Source: an uncultured Oscillospiraceae bacterium (lineage in GTDB: Bacteria > Bacillota > Clostridia > Oscillospirales > Ruminococcaceae). From it: DNA of 53,231 nucleotides. The position numbers and the translations under genes are program-made. Location of the stretch: contig CAKSDC010000016.1 of assembly GCA_934444765.1 (NCBI GenBank), positions 1 to 53,231 on the forward strand, read 5' to 3'. How positions within the stretch are numbered: the first letter of the stretch is position 1; each line of letters begins with the position of its first letter. The notes beneath the pieces are model-generated. The model saw nothing but the letters and a program-made list of their open reading frames with translations, had not been told where the DNA came from and did not search any database. Positions 40,407 through 48,620 of the stretch are shown here, in pieces.

Positions 40407-40412
40407 TATAGC

Positions 40413-40448
40413 AAGTCCACCTTAGAACGTTCTAAAGTGGACTTTTTT
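40413..40448. terminator. Terminator between toroid-dockerin and SH3b genes
   Basis: The stem AAGTCCAC (40413-40420) with GTGGACTT (40437-40444) encloses an inner palindrome TTAGAA-CG-TTCTAA and is followed by a T-run. It lies between converging genes. Confidence 0.88.
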
Positions 40449-40456
40449 AATAAATA

Positions 40457-41638
40457 CTATTCTAAATCTAAAGTAGTATCTTGACTTTCTAATTCGGTGT
40501 TGTAGGTATCATCTTCCGATATAATAGGTTCTGTTTCGGTAGTAGTTTCTTCTGTAGTGGTGGTAGTCGTGGTAGTAGTCGTAGTAGTCGTAACAGTAGT
40601 AGTTACCGTAGTAGCTTTAGTAGTGGATTTAGTAGTACTATCATCTTCTGAATTGACTATCTTTAACCATTTAGAACTTACATATCCAAACTTTCCGTTG
40701 TAAGATACATAACACCAATCGTCACAATAGCTATATATTTTAACTGTAGAACCTTTAGGTATCTTAGTAACTACTTTTCCTTTAGTAGAAGGTTCTTCTC
40801 TTAAGTTTAAAGAACCGTTAGAAGTATTTACTTTAGCGATATCTATAGGCTGAGAGTTCACATTTATATTGATATTATTCTGTGTTATGTTATTTTGAAC
40901 GTTGTTTTGAATTATAATGTCTGTATCAGGGTGGATATATCTACCATAAGCATAAGAATATAGTGTTATATACTTTCCGCATACATAACCTTTAACTTTA
41001 CCGTCTGCCGTTTGAACATAATACCACACATAGTCTCGGGTGTTATTATGTCCCGTGAATACGTATACATCTTGATTAGGTTTAAGTTTACCAACTTTAG
41101 AATAGTCTGTAGACGCACCAGAACGCACCGTTAAGTTATCGTTACAGTTTACGTAACCCCAAAGTTCTATTTCGTAACTATCCACTGCATGAGCAGTAGT
41201 AACTTGAACGGTTTCCATTGCCATTGAAGACGTAGTTTCGGTAGAAGTTTCTGTGGTAGCTTCTGTAGTAGTAGCAGAAGTTTCGCTATTTGAATTTGCG
41301 TTATACTGTACTATATCGTCTTGAAGTATATATCCTTTTTGTGAGTTATACTCTACATAGAACCAGTCCCCAACTGCATAGTACACAAATACGTGTTCAT
41401 CGTTCATCAAGTTTACCACCGTACTGGCACTACTGTTTGGTTCACTTCTAACGACTGAAAAACCATCTGCGGAAGTTACCACCCCTACATACATAGGAGT
41501 TAAATTTTCAGCAGTACTCTCTAAAGCAGAACTTCCAACGTTAGCACTATCGCCCGTGCTACTTGTAGAAGCTGTTCCGCACGCAGATATAAATACCATA
41601 CTACTAATCAATATGGAAGTAATAACGTACTTTTTCAT
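40457..41638 (-). CDS. Lipoprotein with three bacterial SH3 domains
   Basis: This 393-residue protein has a lipoprotein signal with I-S-A-C lipobox (about 17-20). Three SH3b domains lie at about 48-112, 152-225 and 265-335, each with the usual pattern (V-R-S-E-P-N-S-S-A-S, L-T-V-R-S-G-A-S-T-D-Y-S-K-V-G, L-N-L-R-E-E-P-S-T-K-G-K-V). Ser/Thr linkers separate them, and a long Thr-rich stretch (about 340-372) leads to an acidic end. SH3b domains bind peptidoglycan peptides, so a cell-wall sensing or anchoring role is likely. It has its own promoter and no enzyme domain. The Thr run is coded by repeated ACx triplets and may vary in length. Confidence 0.85.
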   Translation of the reverse strand: MKKYVITSILISSMVFISACGTASTSSTGDSANVGSSALESTAENLTPMYVGVVTSADGFSVVRSEPNSSASTVVNLMNDEHVFVYYAVGDWFYVEYNSQKGYILQDDIVQYNANSNSETSATTTEATTETSTETTSSMAMETVQVTTAHAVDSYEIELWGYVNCNDNLTVRSGASTDYSKVGKLKPNQDVYVFTGHNNTRDYVWYYVQTADGKVKGYVCGKYITLYSYAYGRYIHPDTDIIIQNNVQNNITQNNININVNSQPIDIAKVNTSNGSLNLREEPSTKGKVVTKIPKGSTVKIYSYCDDWCYVSYNGKFGYVSSKWLKIVNSEDDSTTKSTTKATTVTTTVTTTTTTTTTTTTTEETTTETEPIISEDDTYNTELESQDTTLDLE

Positions 41639-41672
41639 ATATAATCCCCCTATTTAATACTATAATACTAAT

Positions 41673-41701
41673 ATTCTACCATATATTAGTCGAAATGTCA
41701 A
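41673..41701 (-). promoter_or_regulatory. Promoter of the SH3b lipoprotein gene
   Basis: On the minus strand TTGACA (41696-41701), a 17-base spacer and TAGAAT (41673-41678) precede an AGGGGG ribosome site. Confidence 0.78.
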
Positions 41702-41755
41702 TATACAGGATATACAATAAGTACTGCTTTTGAAAATTTTACGTTATAGATATTA

Positions 41756-42535
41756 TTACTTAATATCAACATAGTCTAAATTACTAAAAGACTTAACTAA
41801 AGGTATTCCGAACTTATTTGCTAAGTCTTCGCACTGTTTATGTAGTTGAATATTACTAAGTCTTTCAGGATTATGAGCATCTACACCGACTATAGCAGAA
41901 TTTCCTACTGCTTTAGCTATCTTCAAAAAACGTGCTGAGGTATAGTGTCTATGTTCTACAACACCCAGTAGATTAATTTCAATAGGAATACTTTTACTCT
42001 TGAGATATTCACATAACCTTGTCATATGCTTAACATATATATCTTCACTACCCACATAGTTGAATAAGTCAGGGTGTGCTACGTATAGATACTTTCCAGT
42101 TTCCATGCCTTCTATTATAAGGTTTACATATTCAGATAGTTCAGTTTCACTGGTACTTGGAAATCCTGTATATTTAGAATACTGTTCATCGTCTGTAAAG
42201 TGTTCACCCAATATCATATAGTCTATAGGGTAGTCTTTTAATAGAGCGTTTTGTCTTTCCATTAAGCAAGGAATATATTCCGCTTCAAAGCCGACGTATA
42301 TAGTGATATCCTTAGCGTACTCTTTTTTTAGACTACTCATAGTATTAAAGTATTCGTCCAGTTGAGAAGGTAACATTCTGGTATGTGATACGTAGTTACT
42401 ATCGTATATCCAAGGGCAATGGTCAGAAAATCCAAGAACTTTTAAACCTCCCATTATAGCGTGTTCTATGTACTCTCTGTCTTCGCCCACGGCGTGTTGA
42501 CATCTTTCTGTATGTGTATGATAGTTTGCAAACAT
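41756..42535 (-). CDS. hisK: PHP-family histidinol-phosphatase
   Basis: This 259-residue cytoplasmic enzyme of the PHP fold is expected to remove phosphate from L-histidinol phosphate in histidine synthesis. Metal-binding motifs are present in order: Y-H-T-H-T (about 4-8), G-F-S-D-H-C-P (near 36), G-E-H-F (near 130), H-P-D-L (near 160), and V-D-A-H-N-P (near 228). Length is normal for the HisJ/HisK group. No other his genes are near, so a related phosphoesterase role cannot be excluded. AAGGAG and a good promoter (42575-42603) lie upstream. Confidence 0.82.
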   Translation of the reverse strand: MFANYHTHTERCQHAVGEDREYIEHAIMGGLKVLGFSDHCPWIYDSNYVSHTRMLPSQLDEYFNTMSSLKKEYAKDITIYVGFEAEYIPCLMERQNALLKDYPIDYMILGEHFTDDEQYSKYTGFPSTSETELSEYVNLIIEGMETGKYLYVAHPDLFNYVGSEDIYVKHMTRLCEYLKSKSIPIEINLLGVVEHRHYTSARFLKIAKAVGNSAIVGVDAHNPERLSNIQLHKQCEDLANKFGIPLVKSFSNLDYVDIK

Positions 42536-42574
42536 AATGAAATATCTCCTTCTTGTAAGTATATTCTAAGTATA

Positions 42575-42603
42575 TTATACCATATAGCGACTAAAAAATC
42601 AAA
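42575..42603 (-). promoter_or_regulatory. Promoter of the PHP phosphatase gene
   Basis: On the minus strand TTGATT (42598-42603), a 17-base spacer and TATAAT (42575-42580). Confidence 0.75.
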
Positions 42604-42609
42604 CCTACA

Positions 42610-42640
42610 AAAAAAGAACGATTTTAGGTCGTTCTTTTTT
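42610..42640 (-). terminator. Terminator of the TerD-domain gene
   Basis: A perfect 12-bp stem (42610-42621 with 42629-42640) with A and T runs lies just after the stop of the minus-strand gene at 42658. It slightly precedes the promoter of the next gene. Confidence 0.85.
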
Positions 42641-42657
42641 GATATTCAACTACACTA

Positions 42658-44877
42658 TTAGGAGAGTATAGTATTCCAGAAGTCTATATCATATTGAGTA
42701 ATAGTCTGTTTATCTTCTATATTAGACATTTTTTCATCTACAAGACACTTGTCAGCGAATATAATATCTGCATCTTCTAAAGTATCTACAGTTTTAATGC
42801 CTTTATAACTTTTAATTAAGTCGTACATACTATAGCTGAACCTATCGCTTAACAGATACTTACATATGGTGGAAATATCTCCTTTGGTACTCTCTACATT
42901 GTTATACTTAATATTACGTTTCAAACTGGAATTTAGGTCTACATAGGTCATAGTTTTGGTAAGAACATCATATACACAGACGATGCGAGAAGTATTATCT
43001 CCACATAGGTCGAACCTTTGTCTTACTGTACGGGGTTCAAATATTTGACCGTCCATCATACCAAAGCGTTCCATGTGTCCCACATATACAGTGGGAATAT
43101 CCTTGAACTTCTGTTGAGTATAACTATATACCATTAATGCAACGTATCTAATATTAGACTTTAATAGCTTGTTTACGTCCATATCTATATACTCCGAAGC
43201 ACCTACACCTACTGGGGCATCTGTAATATCTCCACTATGAACTACTGCGTCCGTTCTTAGATTAGTATACGATACGTGTTTTACATACTTAAAGTTACTA
43301 TCGAACAGTATGGCGGAAAGGTCTAAGTCCACACGTTCTTGAGGAATATTGCGTATTAAAAGGTTTGGATTAGTCTTATCTGTCGGTGTATTTAGGCGAA
43401 TATTTTCCCAATATACGAAGGCTCTAATATAGTTGGCATCGGAATTAATACTTATCTTAGAACCTCTTGTGATAGGTACTTTACTATCAGAAGTGGTTCT
43501 TTGTGTACGAGGTAACATATAGTTAGATAGCGTTTCATCTAAGAATACTTTTTTACCCTCTAAATTGAAGTTAATATATAGTCTGTTAGATATTATAGTA
43601 TCTACAGTGTTTAAAAATTCATTCCAAGCACTTGCCGAAAATGGTATAGTATCGAACACACTATCAAGTATATCGGAACTGAGTACTTCACCTTTAGGAA
43701 ATACCATTCTTTCATCGCAAATATTCACTAAAGCCTCTTTTAGACTGATTAGTATCTTAATAGATACTTGGTCTGTATGGTTTAGCAAGTCATTTTGGAT
43801 AGTCTTTAAGTTAGCGTCTGCGTCCTTTTCAGAAAACACCTTTAACAACCTACAGACGTTTCTAACTAACACACCTTGTTTAGTATTCAGTAGATTAAGT
43901 ACCTCATTAAGGTTGTAGGTTTGATAGGCACGTTCTAACTTAGAGTTAAAACTTTGATGATATCTTCTATCGCCACTTAAAAATTTGGATATCAACTTAG
44001 TATACTTTGGTGCAAGTTTAGGATATTCAAATATATGTAGACCGTACAGTAACTTTATCCAAGGTTCTCTATAGGTATATAGATTTTCTAACACTTCTTG
44101 TTTAGGTCTGCTGACATATACACGCTCTAATAGTGATATTATGTATCTTCTAACACTACGGGACGTACTAACGAACTTGCTACAAGTTTGCATACTAACG
44201 TCCCCGTGGGAGTATGCAACACATAGTCTAAGAACGTCATTAATAGTAGCGTTGGAGTATATAGTATCTATTTTGGAATAGTTATTCTGTCTTAATAGTT
44301 CAGCACATATTAACGCACGAGTTTCTTTGAAAGGAATTTCAATATTTTGGATATCATAATACTTTAGTAATGTACATACGTCTTTGATATCCTGAGAAGA
44401 TAGCGATACTGGACTACTTAATAACTCTTTGCATAGGTCTACTAACATCACATTAGCAGAACTTTCATCTATAGTATGTAGTACTATAGGTTTTAGAACG
44501 CTGACTAAAGGAAGTCTAACTTGTTTTTGATACTTAGGTCTCCAAGTGCCATAGGAGATATAATGAAATATAGCGTTAAAATACAGTTCTAACTCAGAAG
44601 CCTCTATCACCTGTTGTGGAAAGTTAGGATATAACGGTTCATATCTAACGTTTGCATTAGACATACTCTTAAATAGTTCCATATATGAACTATAAAACTC
44701 TAACATATCACTGGCGTATAGCGGTACGGAATAGTCTACTATGTAGCCGAACTTGTTAAACTCTAAGTTCATAGAAGTAGTATACTGTTTAGAAGCTACT
44801 TCGGTAGTATCACTACCATTAGGAACTACTACCTTAAACTTTCTACGACATAGTATCTCTTTTAAAGTCTGAACCAT
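42658..44877 (-). CDS. Large TerD-domain protein
   Basis: This 739-residue protein has a mostly helical first part (about 1-430) that I do not recognise. Residues about 470-640 look like a TerD/TerE-type calcium-binding domain: E-R-V-D-L-D-L-S-A-I-L-F-D, then V-V-H-S-G-D-I-T-D-A, S-E-Y-I-D-M-D-V, and V-A-L-M-V-Y-S-Y. A short alpha/beta end follows (to 739). TerD proteins belong to stress, phage-defence and cell-surface signalling networks that also use kinases like the one at 22529. GAGGAG precedes the ATG. The leader is unusually long (about 290 bases from a promoter at 45174-45202). Confidence 0.7.
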   Translation of the reverse strand: MVQTLKEILCRRKFKVVVPNGSDTTEVASKQYTTSMNLEFNKFGYIVDYSVPLYASDMLEFYSSYMELFKSMSNANVRYEPLYPNFPQQVIEASELELYFNAIFHYISYGTWRPKYQKQVRLPLVSVLKPIVLHTIDESSANVMLVDLCKELLSSPVSLSSQDIKDVCTLLKYYDIQNIEIPFKETRALICAELLRQNNYSKIDTIYSNATINDVLRLCVAYSHGDVSMQTCSKFVSTSRSVRRYIISLLERVYVSRPKQEVLENLYTYREPWIKLLYGLHIFEYPKLAPKYTKLISKFLSGDRRYHQSFNSKLERAYQTYNLNEVLNLLNTKQGVLVRNVCRLLKVFSEKDADANLKTIQNDLLNHTDQVSIKILISLKEALVNICDERMVFPKGEVLSSDILDSVFDTIPFSASAWNEFLNTVDTIISNRLYINFNLEGKKVFLDETLSNYMLPRTQRTTSDSKVPITRGSKISINSDANYIRAFVYWENIRLNTPTDKTNPNLLIRNIPQERVDLDLSAILFDSNFKYVKHVSYTNLRTDAVVHSGDITDAPVGVGASEYIDMDVNKLLKSNIRYVALMVYSYTQQKFKDIPTVYVGHMERFGMMDGQIFEPRTVRQRFDLCGDNTSRIVCVYDVLTKTMTYVDLNSSLKRNIKYNNVESTKGDISTICKYLLSDRFSYSMYDLIKSYKGIKTVDTLEDADIIFADKCLVDEKMSNIEDKQTITQYDIDFWNTILS

Positions 44878-45173
44878 ATTAAAACACTCCTCTTTGAAAA
44901 ATTGATATATACAAGGGACGATAGGAACTCATTACGACTAACATAATAACACAATAGTATAAGAAGTAAGTCATAACATAGCCTATCTTATAATTAGCAG
45001 GAAATTGTATATGCTAAGTAGATATTTAGCTTTTAAAATAATAGAAGTAAGCATATACATAGCCTCTAACTACGTTTTAACGCCCTATGTAATTTCACAT
45101 GATAACGCACCTCCCATGATACTGTTCCCTTGTATAAGCTAAGACGTTTTAATAACTTCTTTGCTATGGTTAT

Positions 45174-45202
45174 ATACTATCACATTTAGAGTATATTATC
45201 AA
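45174..45202 (-). promoter_or_regulatory. Promoter of the TerD-domain gene
   Basis: On the minus strand TTGATA (45197-45202), a 17-base spacer and TAGTAT (45174-45179). The resulting leader is about 290 bases and includes two of the three repeats and short hydrophobic reading frames (44983-45060 and 44879-44974). Confidence 0.65.
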
Positions 45203-45236
45203 TAAACCTGTAGTTTAATATCATAAAATAAAAATA

Positions 45237-45263
45237 GGTCTGTAACCAAAATAGCTACAGACC
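45237..45263 (-). terminator. Terminator of the nadA transcript
   Basis: Read on the minus strand, an 8-bp core stem (45256-45263 with 45237-45244) is followed by TATTTTTATTTT. It ends transcription from nadA about 120 bases after the stop. Confidence 0.75.
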
Positions 45264-45384
45264 CATATAGGAATTCTTAAATGCTAATCTTAACCACAAA
45301 TTCAAAAAGAGAAGTAAGCATCTAAATAGCCTATGTATACATAGTATCATATAATATCAAAAAAGTCAATTAATAAGTTAATAT

Positions 45385-46296
45385 TTAGCCTAATTCTATC
45401 ATTTTGTCTATGCACTTTCTTGCAAGTGTGATAGTTTGGTCATCTAAAGTAATCTCTTCCCCACCAGTGCCAGCTACTGCGTAGTATACGTCCATTAGAG
45501 TAGTAGCCTTCATATTAGGGCATATAATATTTTTAGATAGTGGATAGAACTTTTTGTCTAAGCATTCATACTGTAGATGTTCTAATATGCTCAACTCTGT
45601 ACCTATTATGAACTCTTTTTGGTCGGAATTTTTAGCATAGTCCATAATACCAGAAGTAGAACCTACATAGTCTGCTAAAGCTACAACGTTAGGAGTACAT
45701 TCTGGATGTACTAATACTAAAGCGTTTGGATGTAATGCCTTAGCCTTTTTAACTTCGTTTACTGTAATCTTTGCGTGTGTAGGACATCCACCACTTACTA
45801 ACTTAAAAGTTTTGTCAGGAAGTTGCTTAGCTACATAGTCGCCAAGATTACAGTCAGGAATAAATAGTATCTTATCGTTAGGAATTTTGCTAACTATCTT
45901 AACTGCTGAAGAAGAAGTTACACATACATCACAGATAGTTTTTAAATCAGTAGTAGTGTTTATATAAGCTACTGTAGTATAGTCAGGATACATTTCCTTT
46001 AGACTTGAAATTAAGTCTTTGTCCATCTGTTCAGCCATAGGACAGCCAGCCGTAGGATTACATAGTATAACCTTTTTTTCCGGTGATAGTAGCTTTACAG
46101 TTTCCGCCATAAACCTAACACCACACATAAGAACGGTACTATTTGGAACAGTAGTAGCTAATTCACTAAGTTTGTAGCTATCGCCTACAAAGTCTGCCAC
46201 TTCGGTAATCTCTCTTGCCTGATAGCTATGTGCTAAGATACAGACATCTTTTTCCTTCTTTAGTCTTAATATTTCCTGTTGAACGTCTTTAATCAT
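45385..46296 (-). CDS. nadA: Quinolinate synthase A
   Basis: This 303-residue enzyme makes quinolinate from iminoaspartate and dihydroxyacetone phosphate in NAD synthesis, using a 4Fe-4S cluster. Family motifs are clear: A-H-S-Y-Q (about 22-26), V-G-D-S-Y, M-C-G-V-R-F-M-A-E (cluster Cys near 58), P-D-C-N-L-G, G-G-C-P-T-H-A, H-P-E-C, G-S-T-S-G-I, G-T-E, and the last cluster Cys in I-C-P-N-M-K. Length is typical of the bacterial short form. nadB and nadC are not nearby. No NAD-related riboswitch was recognised upstream. Confidence 0.95.
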   Translation of the reverse strand: MIKDVQQEILRLKKEKDVCILAHSYQAREITEVADFVGDSYKLSELATTVPNSTVLMCGVRFMAETVKLLSPEKKVILCNPTAGCPMAEQMDKDLISSLKEMYPDYTTVAYINTTTDLKTICDVCVTSSSAVKIVSKIPNDKILFIPDCNLGDYVAKQLPDKTFKLVSGGCPTHAKITVNEVKKAKALHPNALVLVHPECTPNVVALADYVGSTSGIMDYAKNSDQKEFIIGTELSILEHLQYECLDKKFYPLSKNIICPNMKATTLMDVYYAVAGTGGEEITLDDQTITLARKCIDKMIELG

Positions 46297-46365
46297 ACTT
46301 TAAAACCTCATCTTTACAAAGCATTAGTAAACATATAGAGTTAATATATTATGCTATTTTTTAAA

Positions 46366-46398
46366 AGGTATCAGTACACTATACGCTTACTGATACCT
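46366..46398 (-). terminator. Terminator of the PL11-LRR-TIGR04076 operon
   Basis: A perfect 11-bp stem (46366-46376 with 46388-46398) is followed, on the minus strand, by TTTTAAAAAAT. It lies about 90 bases after the last gene of the operon. Confidence 0.8.
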
Positions 46399-46488
46399 CT
46401 AAAATATTAACCGTATATTAATAGTATTATAACATATTAGGTAACATATTTCAATAGTTAAGAAGCATTATTTTAATATCTATACTGC

Positions 46489-46899
46489 CTAACCTGTATA
46501 TGCGTCTTTAGGAGTATTTTTAAAGTTTTGTCTTTCAAGCCATAGTTTTTCTTCTTCGTTTTCGGGAATATCTATTCTTTCAATCTTAAAGATAACTGGT
46601 CTTGTTCCGTCGTTGCAACAGGCTATCATCATGCGGTCATCGTTAGTCCAATTGTGCATAATAGAACCGCCTTGCAATGCAGTATATACGTATCTGCTGA
46701 TACAGTCCCAAGCCTCACCACAGAACTTTCCGTCCATTAAGTGATAAAAGTCATCTTGTTGTGAAGTTCTTTTTAGTAAAAAAGTATCACCTTTTTTGAA
46801 GAATGGACATACTCCTGAACTTGGATTAGCCAAATATTCTTTTTGATATTCAGGAAATACCTTAGTATCTAAGACTGTAATTTTGCATTCATGTTGCAT
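46489..46899 (-). CDS. TIGR04076 family protein
   Basis: This 136-residue cytoplasmic protein matches the TIGR04076 family: a C-x-I-T-V-L start, V-C-P-F-F-K-K-G-D, F-C-G-E-A-W-D, L-Q-G-G-S, and the end block A-C-C-N-D-G-T-R-P-V-I-F-K-I. The family has no firm function; the spaced Cys residues suggest metal or redox binding. An ATG at 46914 is in frame, but the GGAGG site overlaps it; the ATG at 46899 is 8 bases after the site and is preferred. It seems to be the last gene of an operon with two secreted dockerin proteins, an odd partner. Confidence 0.82.
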   Translation of the reverse strand: MQHECKITVLDTKVFPEYQKEYLANPSSGVCPFFKKGDTFLLKRTSQQDDFYHLMDGKFCGEAWDCISRYVYTALQGGSIMHNWTNDDRMMIACCNDGTRPVIFKIERIDIPENEEEKLWLERQNFKNTPKDAYTG

Positions 46900-46922
46900 G
46901 ATATATACCTCCATGTTTTGTA

Positions 46923-48596
46923 TTAGTCTAAACTAAAAAGATATCTTTTTAGTGTCAATAGGTCTAAAGTAGAAAGTTCTGTCTTACCGCTTAGTATCTG
47001 TTGTTTTAGAGTGACGCAGTCTAATACGTCTACTTTTCCGTCTAAGTTTACATCTAAAGATTTGCCAGTATTAACGAACTCTATACCATTAGTTTGACAG
47101 TATCTTGATACGTTCCCATACGTACCTGAAACGCTAAACTCTGGTAATAGTTCATCTTCATATTCAGGACAGTAGCCAAAAGACTTATCACCTAATATAG
47201 GATTGCCTAAAAACGTCACGTTCTTGAAACTCTTGCAATAGTAAAACGCTTGACTTCCTATAGTTTTAACGCTACTTGGAACTATCAATTCATTATCTGC
47301 CGAACAGCCAAAGAACGCTTTATCTCCTATACTTTCTAAGCCGTCTGGAAGTGTTAGAGTATCTATACTATTGCACCATTCAAAGGCGGTATTATCTATA
47401 ATCTTTAATGTAGTAGGTAAAGATAGTCTTTCTAACTGCTGACAGTAACCAAAAGCGTTTACTCCTATATAGGTTACACCTTCAGGAACGTTGCATTCCG
47501 TAATACTCGTACCGTAAAAAGCATCTTTACCTATGCGAGTAACACCTTTTGGAATATCCACTTGTGTTATTAGCTTATCATTATTAAGCAGAGCGTCTGG
47601 AATTTCAGTAATATTCTTAGATAGTGTGATACTCTGTAAGTTAATGCAACTACTAAATACACCGTTTCCAAGATATGTAACACTATCAGGAATTACCACG
47701 TTCACAAAAGATTTACAGTTATTAAACGCACTACTATCTAAAGTTACTAAACTATCAGGTAGAGTAACGTCTTGCAATTGATAGCAGTACGAAAAAGCAC
47801 TATTACATATAGTTTCAAGTCCATCGTTTAGAGTGATATTCTTTAAGTTTTCGCAATGTTCAAAACTTGCTATACCTATAGTTTCTAAACTACTTGGAAA
47901 TTCTACATCAGTTAGAGCGTCGCACCCGTAAAATGCGTTAGTTCCGATAGACTTTAGTCCTGTAGGAAATGTAATGCTTTCTAAAGCGGAACAGTACTGA
48001 AAAGTGGCACTTGAAATACTTTCTACACCATTTGGAATATCTACAGATGTTAAAGCCGAACACGATTTAAAAGCACAGTCGCCTATATACTTAACACTAC
48101 TTGGAATGTTCACATCAGTTAAAGAAGTACAAAATTCAAACATGGTAGAAGAAATACTCTCAAGTCCTTCTGGAAGTGTAACACTCTTAAGACTTGAACA
48201 CCATATGAAAGCCCTTGCCTTGATGTTGGTTACAGAGTTTGGTATCGTTACACTTTCTAAACTGGTACAGCTGTAAAAAGCACCATTTCCGATAGTAGTT
48301 ACAGTATCAGGAATAGTTAAGTTCTTAATAGTGGTACAGTTTTTTAAAGCACCGTCGTTGATAGTAGTAACTGGTACACCGTCTATTTCGCTTGGTATAG
48401 ATACATCTTCCTCTGAACCTTTATAAGATACTATAGTAATATAGTTATCTTGACTATTTAAAAAGTATACCCAATCTCCAAAAGTGTACCTATCTAAAGT
48501 GTTAGCCATTACGGATATACTTTCTTTTTGAACTGCATTAACACTAACAGTAAATACACAACCTAAACATAATAGAAATGTTATAAACTTTCTCAT
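46923..48596 (-). CDS. Secreted BspA-like leucine-rich repeat protein with partial dockerin
   Basis: This 557-residue protein has a signal peptide (about 1-24). Eighteen or so LRR_5 (BspA/TpLRR) repeats run from about 55 to 490, each with the pattern L-x-x-I-x-x-x-A-F-x-x-C. A dockerin-like end occupies about 505-557. The first half is normal (D-V-N-L-D-G-K-V-D-V-L-D-C-V-T-L-K-Q); the second keeps only the helix (S-T-L-D-L-L-T-L-K-R) and lacks a calcium loop. BspA-like proteins bind host or fibre surfaces. The gap to the upstream PL11 gene is 24 bases, with an AAAGGAG site, so the two share an operon. Confidence 0.88.
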   Translation of the reverse strand: MRKFITFLLCLGCVFTVSVNAVQKESISVMANTLDRYTFGDWVYFLNSQDNYITIVSYKGSEEDVSIPSEIDGVPVTTINDGALKNCTTIKNLTIPDTVTTIGNGAFYSCTSLESVTIPNSVTNIKARAFIWCSSLKSVTLPEGLESISSTMFEFCTSLTDVNIPSSVKYIGDCAFKSCSALTSVDIPNGVESISSATFQYCSALESITFPTGLKSIGTNAFYGCDALTDVEFPSSLETIGIASFEHCENLKNITLNDGLETICNSAFSYCYQLQDVTLPDSLVTLDSSAFNNCKSFVNVVIPDSVTYLGNGVFSSCINLQSITLSKNITEIPDALLNNDKLITQVDIPKGVTRIGKDAFYGTSITECNVPEGVTYIGVNAFGYCQQLERLSLPTTLKIIDNTAFEWCNSIDTLTLPDGLESIGDKAFFGCSADNELIVPSSVKTIGSQAFYYCKSFKNVTFLGNPILGDKSFGYCPEYEDELLPEFSVSGTYGNVSRYCQTNGIEFVNTGKSLDVNLDGKVDVLDCVTLKQQILSGKTELSTLDLLTLKRYLFSLD

Positions 48597-48620
48597 AAAG
48601 TTAAAGTCTCCTTTTTTATA

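Larger units (their letters stand above)
44962..45334. repeat. Three dispersed copies of a 24-base motif
   Basis: AGAAGTAAG...ATAGCC occurs at about 44962, 45043 and 45310. The copies at 45043 and 45310 are each preceded, 29-32 bases before, by ATGCTAA (45011, 45281) that can pair with the AGCAT inside the motif, giving similar hairpins. At 45007-45015 with 45050-45058 the stem is a perfect 9 bp. The gene-free stretch 44878-45384 holds these repeats, a promoter and a terminator. Confidence 0.6.

Noticed and set aside
47533..48276. Open frames opposite the LRR gene
   Set aside because: They are by-products of the regular repeat pattern on the other strand.
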